Positions 60,560 through 64,000 of a DNA stretch of 64,000 nucleotides are shown here, one piece after another. The stretch is from the NCBI GenBank assembly GCA_001179505.1, contig CDMY01000255.1, positions 190,772-254,771 of the forward strand. Direction: 5' to 3'. Within the stretch, counting starts at the first letter, position 1. Each line of letters starts with the position of its first letter. The stretch is from Vitrella brassicaformis (lineage: Eukaryota; Sar; Vitrellaceae). The notes under the pieces are model-generated. The model was not told where the DNA came from and searched no databases. It was given only the letters and a program-made list of their open reading frames with translations. The translations under genes and the position numbers were made by a program.

Positions 60560-61700
60560 CTAGCTCTCCTTGCCTCTCGTCTGATGGTCTTTTCCGTCTG
60601 TACAGATAGCTCTGTGACGCTAAGACGTATATCCTTGTCTGCTTGCTCTGGCTGGCTGCCTTTGCGCGTGGGTGTGTATCTCATCGACACGGCATGTCCT
60701 GCACATGCGACTCTTGACTTGTCGAGACTCGTTTCATGACCGTGCAGATTGAATGCTTATTGTGTATGTATGTCTGTTGGAAACCTGTCAGTCACATGCA
60801 TTGCATCCATCCACCGTCGCGTCACATCGATTGATTGCAACGACACACACACGCACAAGACGCCAGCGAGCCAGACAGGAGAGGGAAGGCATACATGGAT
60901 GAAGGATGGATGCGGCAAAATCACCCATGTCGGATGTCCACTTAAAAAGGGCGACAAGCAGACGCCCAATGTCGGATGTCTGCGTGTGTCTGTGGGATGC
61001 AAATACATACCCGCCGCACCCACCTGGCCATCACACAGACACACCACACCACAACACACCACACAGGAGTACGTCCTACGCCATGATGTGTGTAGAGAGG
61101 CATAGGAAGAAAGGCATAGATGTGCGTAGAGGCCTAGAAGAAAAACGCATTTCGGCCATCACATAACAAAAAAAAAAACGAAAGCTCAGCCTGCGCAAGG
61201 CCACCCACACCTGCAGCAAGGTTGTCTCGTCTGACGGCCCACATCTCTCTCCCACTCAGTCACTCCGACACGGCAATGGAGAGATAGATGGATGCAATAC
61301 TATCCATAAGGGATCGAAGAGCATTGCACCCATCCACGCACCAGCAGCCACCCACCGCGAAAAAGCACCACCCAGTCATGGCGACAAAACGTCCACCGCC
61401 GACACATCGGTCATCCATGAATCACCTAGCATGATAGCATTGCCAAGCCACACAGCGCGTCAAGAGCCATAGAAAACTACCAAACCGTGGGCGGGTGCCC
61501 TCCTGACAAAGACGTTCACCTACAGACACATCATGTGTAAGTACGAGTGCGCAATGCACCACAAATGTACGCAGGCGAGCATGAACATGAAACGGATGGA
61601 ATACTATGGAGAGTCCAGATGTAATACATACACGGAGAGGTGGTCACATACACTTCCAGAACATGAACCTCCGGTGAGACAGACAGACAGACAGACAGAC

Positions 61701-61823
61701 AGAGGGCAACAGGCCGACCCGTAAGCTCGGCCGAACGAGCGACACTGACTGCCAGCATCCATCCACCGACCCACCGACCCCTTCTGCTCTCATCAAACAC
61801 GTAAGCGCATGGATGTGGTGTGT
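61701..61823. repeat. Direct repeat, copy 1
   Basis: Starts GAGGGCAACAGGCCGACCC and runs through the CATCCATCCACCGACC stretch to GGATGTGGTGTG. It matches 62451-62573 with almost no differences (CCGT versus CCTT near the start). Confidence 0.85.
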
Positions 61824-62450
61824 CCGTCCATTGTGGGATGCTATCTAGCAGGTGTCTACACGGACACGCAGAGCCGATGATGTCAATGTGTCCGTAAGAT
61901 GCAAATACGTACCCGCCCAGCACACCACACAGACAGGAGTAACGCCCTACGTCATGGATGCAGAGGCCTAGAAGGAAGAAAACGCATTTCGGCCCATCAC
62001 TTACCAAGCAGCGAAGGCACGGACACACAGTCTGCCTCACGGAAGCCCTATCTGCTGCACCAATGCCCTCCCACACCTGCAGCAAAGCCGTCTCGTCCCA
62101 CGACGGTCGCATTTATCGCACCAGCACACAGAAGTTGAATTTGTCCCCCTCCCGGTCAGTCACGTCAACAAAACACCCACCGCCGAGAGCCATCAAAACC
62201 ACCACTGATCAAACGTGAGAGCTGGTGAGTGAGTGTGCCCACCGCCCTCCAGCACAATCACGTATGTGTGTGTGTATGAGCGGGAAATGCACCTACTTAG
62301 ATATCAACAGACGAAGGTACGCAGGCGGCATGAAATGGATGGGTAGGTACACACCCGATGCATTCCACACGAATGCATTGACAGGAATGAGAGCCAGCCA
62401 GCCATCGAGACAGAGAGAGGGAGAGGGAGAGGGAGAGGGGGAGGGAGAGA

Positions 62451-62573
62451 GAGGGCAACAGGCCGACCCTTAAGCTCGGCCGAACGAGCGACACTGACTG
62501 CCAGCATCCATCCACCGACCCACCGACCCCTTCTGCTCTCATCAAACACGTAAGCGCATGGATGTGGTGTGAC
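62451..62573. repeat. Direct repeat, copy 2
   Basis: Near-identical to 61701-61823, offset 750 bp. It is preceded by a GAGAGG microsatellite, whereas copy 1 is preceded by CAGA repeats, so the simple repeats have changed faster than the block. Confidence 0.85.
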
Positions 62574-62885
62574 GGATGGGAGAGAGAGAGCAAGCACATG
62601 GCGGCTGACACAGATAAAATCAAAACCTTGGCCACACCTACATCTAGACGGACAACGCATCCGAGCCACCCTGAGTGCTTTGAAGCGCTGAGCCATGATG
62701 CGTGTCGGTGTGCGTTTCGTCCGCTGCCTGTCCGAAGACGCAGCAAACGATTCACACACGCATACACACATGCATCACACCACAACACTCACATGCAGAC
62801 ACGGGGTAAGCCAGACGCCACACAGCCCCACCCACCCACTCATCCATCCCCGGCACCTCTCCCTCCTGCCCCCTCGCATGTGAGT

Positions 62886-64000
62886 TCACTTGCTGTTGCT
62901 GCTGCTGGGGCCGTCGGCATCGTCGATGGTGGGCACCGGCACCGACGGTGACACGCCGATCGCCCTGGCCGTGTTCGCCTCGTCCTCGAACCGTACCGCG
63001 ACCGACGATTTCATGGGTGGCATTGCCGCCCCGGCCGCGTCTTGCGTCGTATCCTCCTTCAGCTCGATGTCGATGATCTGCTCGAACGGCGTCGCGAGGA
63101 ACTCCTTGACGGGGTAGGTCCACGAGGGCTTTGCCGTCAACGAGTTCCTCGAGACGTTGCCGATGGGGCCGAGGGCGGTGGGTGTGGGGCCCAAGAGGGC
63201 GGCGGATGGGCGGTAGGCGCGGAGAGTCTCAGCCCCGTTCACCGTGAGCTCATAGGTCTCGATGTTGGTCACCCTGCTGCCCCAGGGCGGGGTCGGGTCA
63301 CGAGGCTCCTGCAAGAGGTCGGCCACGGGCATGTTGAAGCACCCGATCTTGTCGTAGCTCTTGTGCAGGATGAAGGTCTGGTTGCCCTCCTCCACCCACC
63401 TGACACAACACATCAGTGAGAGAATCAGTGCATGTGTGGGTGTGGGTGGGTGGGAGAGGGTGGGTAGGTGTGCTCACCCGATGTCTGCAGCGCTTTTGTT
63501 GGTCTCGAGCTTGAACTTGTATTCGTCTTGCCGCCAGCGACCGCCAGGCCTTGGACGCCGCGCAGGACGCTGTTGTCGATGTCGATGGCGCTGCAGATAG
63601 GCGAGGCGAAGGCGCTCAGGGGCACTGCCGGCTCCGGCATCTGCTGATCGGGGTGCCACACGTAGAGGGCGTATCCCGGCGTCTTCACGTCGCTCGGCGT
63701 CTCCACGTCGCCCGGCGTCTCCGCGTCGCCCGGCGTCTCCACGTCGCCCATGTCGATGTGCTTGAGCGTGGATGTGTGCTTGGACAGCGAGACGTCGACG
63801 TCGAACGTGCCCTCTATCGCGATCCTGCCCGACAGCACGTGACTGGGGTCAAAGGCGGGCGGATTGAGCAGGAAATTCTTGGACCAGAGGTCGACGATCC
63901 CGCTCGCCTCGGTCACGCTGTATGTCGCGATCGTGACTGTGTCCGTCGCCCTGCCGCTGTGGACGCCGAGCACGAAGCGAGATGGCGAGATCAGGCCCGG
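62886..64000 (-). CDS. Unrecognised protein, 3' part (5' end outside window)
   Basis: The minus-strand frame is open at the window edge and ends in TGA at 62888-62886 after a Ser/Asn-rich tail. Visible parts: a beta-rich segment (TDTVTIATYSVTEASGIVDL, HVLSGRIAIEGTFDVDVSL), a four-fold GDxETP repeat, a segment ending in LETNKSAADIG, then after a splice WVEEGNQTFILHKSYDKIG, a Pro-rich stretch and FEQIIDIELKE. The frame shifts by one base between VLRGVQGLAV and RQDEYKFKLETN (about 63525-63545); a short 51-nt intron is possible (GTCCTG to ACAAG), otherwise it is a sequence error or a real break. The splice near 63474/63400 is clear. No recognised domain. Confidence 0.5.
63678..63749 (-). repeat. 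18-bp in-frame minisatellite (4 units)
   Basis: Four 18-bp units encode Gly/Ser-Asp-Val/Ala-Glu/Lys-Thr-Pro hexapeptides inside the minus-strand gene. Unit sequences differ by one or two bases. Confidence 0.8.

Larger units (their letters stand above)
60560..62885. other. 2.3 kb spacer with degenerate duplicated blocks
   Basis: No gene is convincing. The stretch is CA-rich and contains repeated blocks: AGGCCTAGAAG...AACGCATTTCGGCC at about 61130-61160 and again at about 61967-61997; a 123-bp block at 61701 and 62451; and ACGCAGGCG-type pieces near 61570 and 62318. There is an A-run at about 61168-61179. The pattern suggests a local tandem duplication of about 750-850 bp that has since decayed. 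It lies between two convergent genes. Confidence 0.6.

Noticed and set aside
60749-62951. Open frames in the 60.6-62.9 kb spacer
   Set aside because: All are short, overlap repeats and CA runs, and have no splice-consistent extension.

Overview
This is a nuclear segment from a photosynthetic alveolate, most like a chromerid (the closest fit I can name is Vitrella brassicaformis; this is inference, not a search result). The genes are GC-rich and split by many short GT-AG introns (about 45-140 nt) full of TG/CA runs. Several proteins carry leaders like the bipartite plastid-targeting signals of complex red plastids (signal peptide ending at a Phe). There is a VIPP1 gene (plastid), a BBS4 gene (cilium) and an apicomplexan/ciliate-style IPT/TIG plus GCC2/GCC3 surface protein. 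No prokaryotic operons, CRISPR arrays, rRNA or tRNA genes were seen.

Layout, left to right: 3' part of a coiled-coil gene (1-770, +); an unrecognised gene (1129-3110, -); a Mut-7/EXD3-type 3'-5' exonuclease with a possible plastid leader (3297-7026, +); a divergent protein-kinase-like gene (7768-10109, -); one giant gene (10780-42792, -); BBS4 (42928-44782, +); a small secreted protein (45541-46475, +); a second, inverted copy of the coiled-coil gene, interrupted by a 300-N gap (46582-48237, -); a cyclin-like gene (48386-49440, +); a plastid-leader Rossmann/SDR-like gene (49655-51813, -); VIPP1 (52162-53815, +); an unrecognised large gene (54466-57847, -); an ABC1/UbiB-type kinase (58175-60559, +); a 2.3 kb repeat-containing spacer; and the 3' part of an unrecognised gene (62886-64000, -).

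The centrepiece is the giant gene, which occupies half the window. Its exons join in frame from an N-terminal hydrophobic leader, through a very long array of IPT/TIG (Ig-like, plexin/transcription-factor) domains, into Cys-rich GCC2/GCC3 modules, a membrane-proximal ectodomain, about ten transmembrane segments, and a cytosolic tail with two CxxC pairs. I estimate 9,000-10,000 residues. It starts only 135 bp from BBS4 and on the opposite strand. Because the BBSome moves membrane proteins in cilia, a ciliary or flagellar role for the giant receptor-like protein is a reasonable hypothesis, but nothing in the sequence proves it.

Gene strands alternate almost strictly, giving five head-to-head pairs separated by about 135-350 bp. 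Four of these spacers contain the heptamer GCGAGCT on one strand or the other, a candidate shared promoter element. Exon boundaries are my own reading of splice signals and reading frame; where the frame left a choice I say so.
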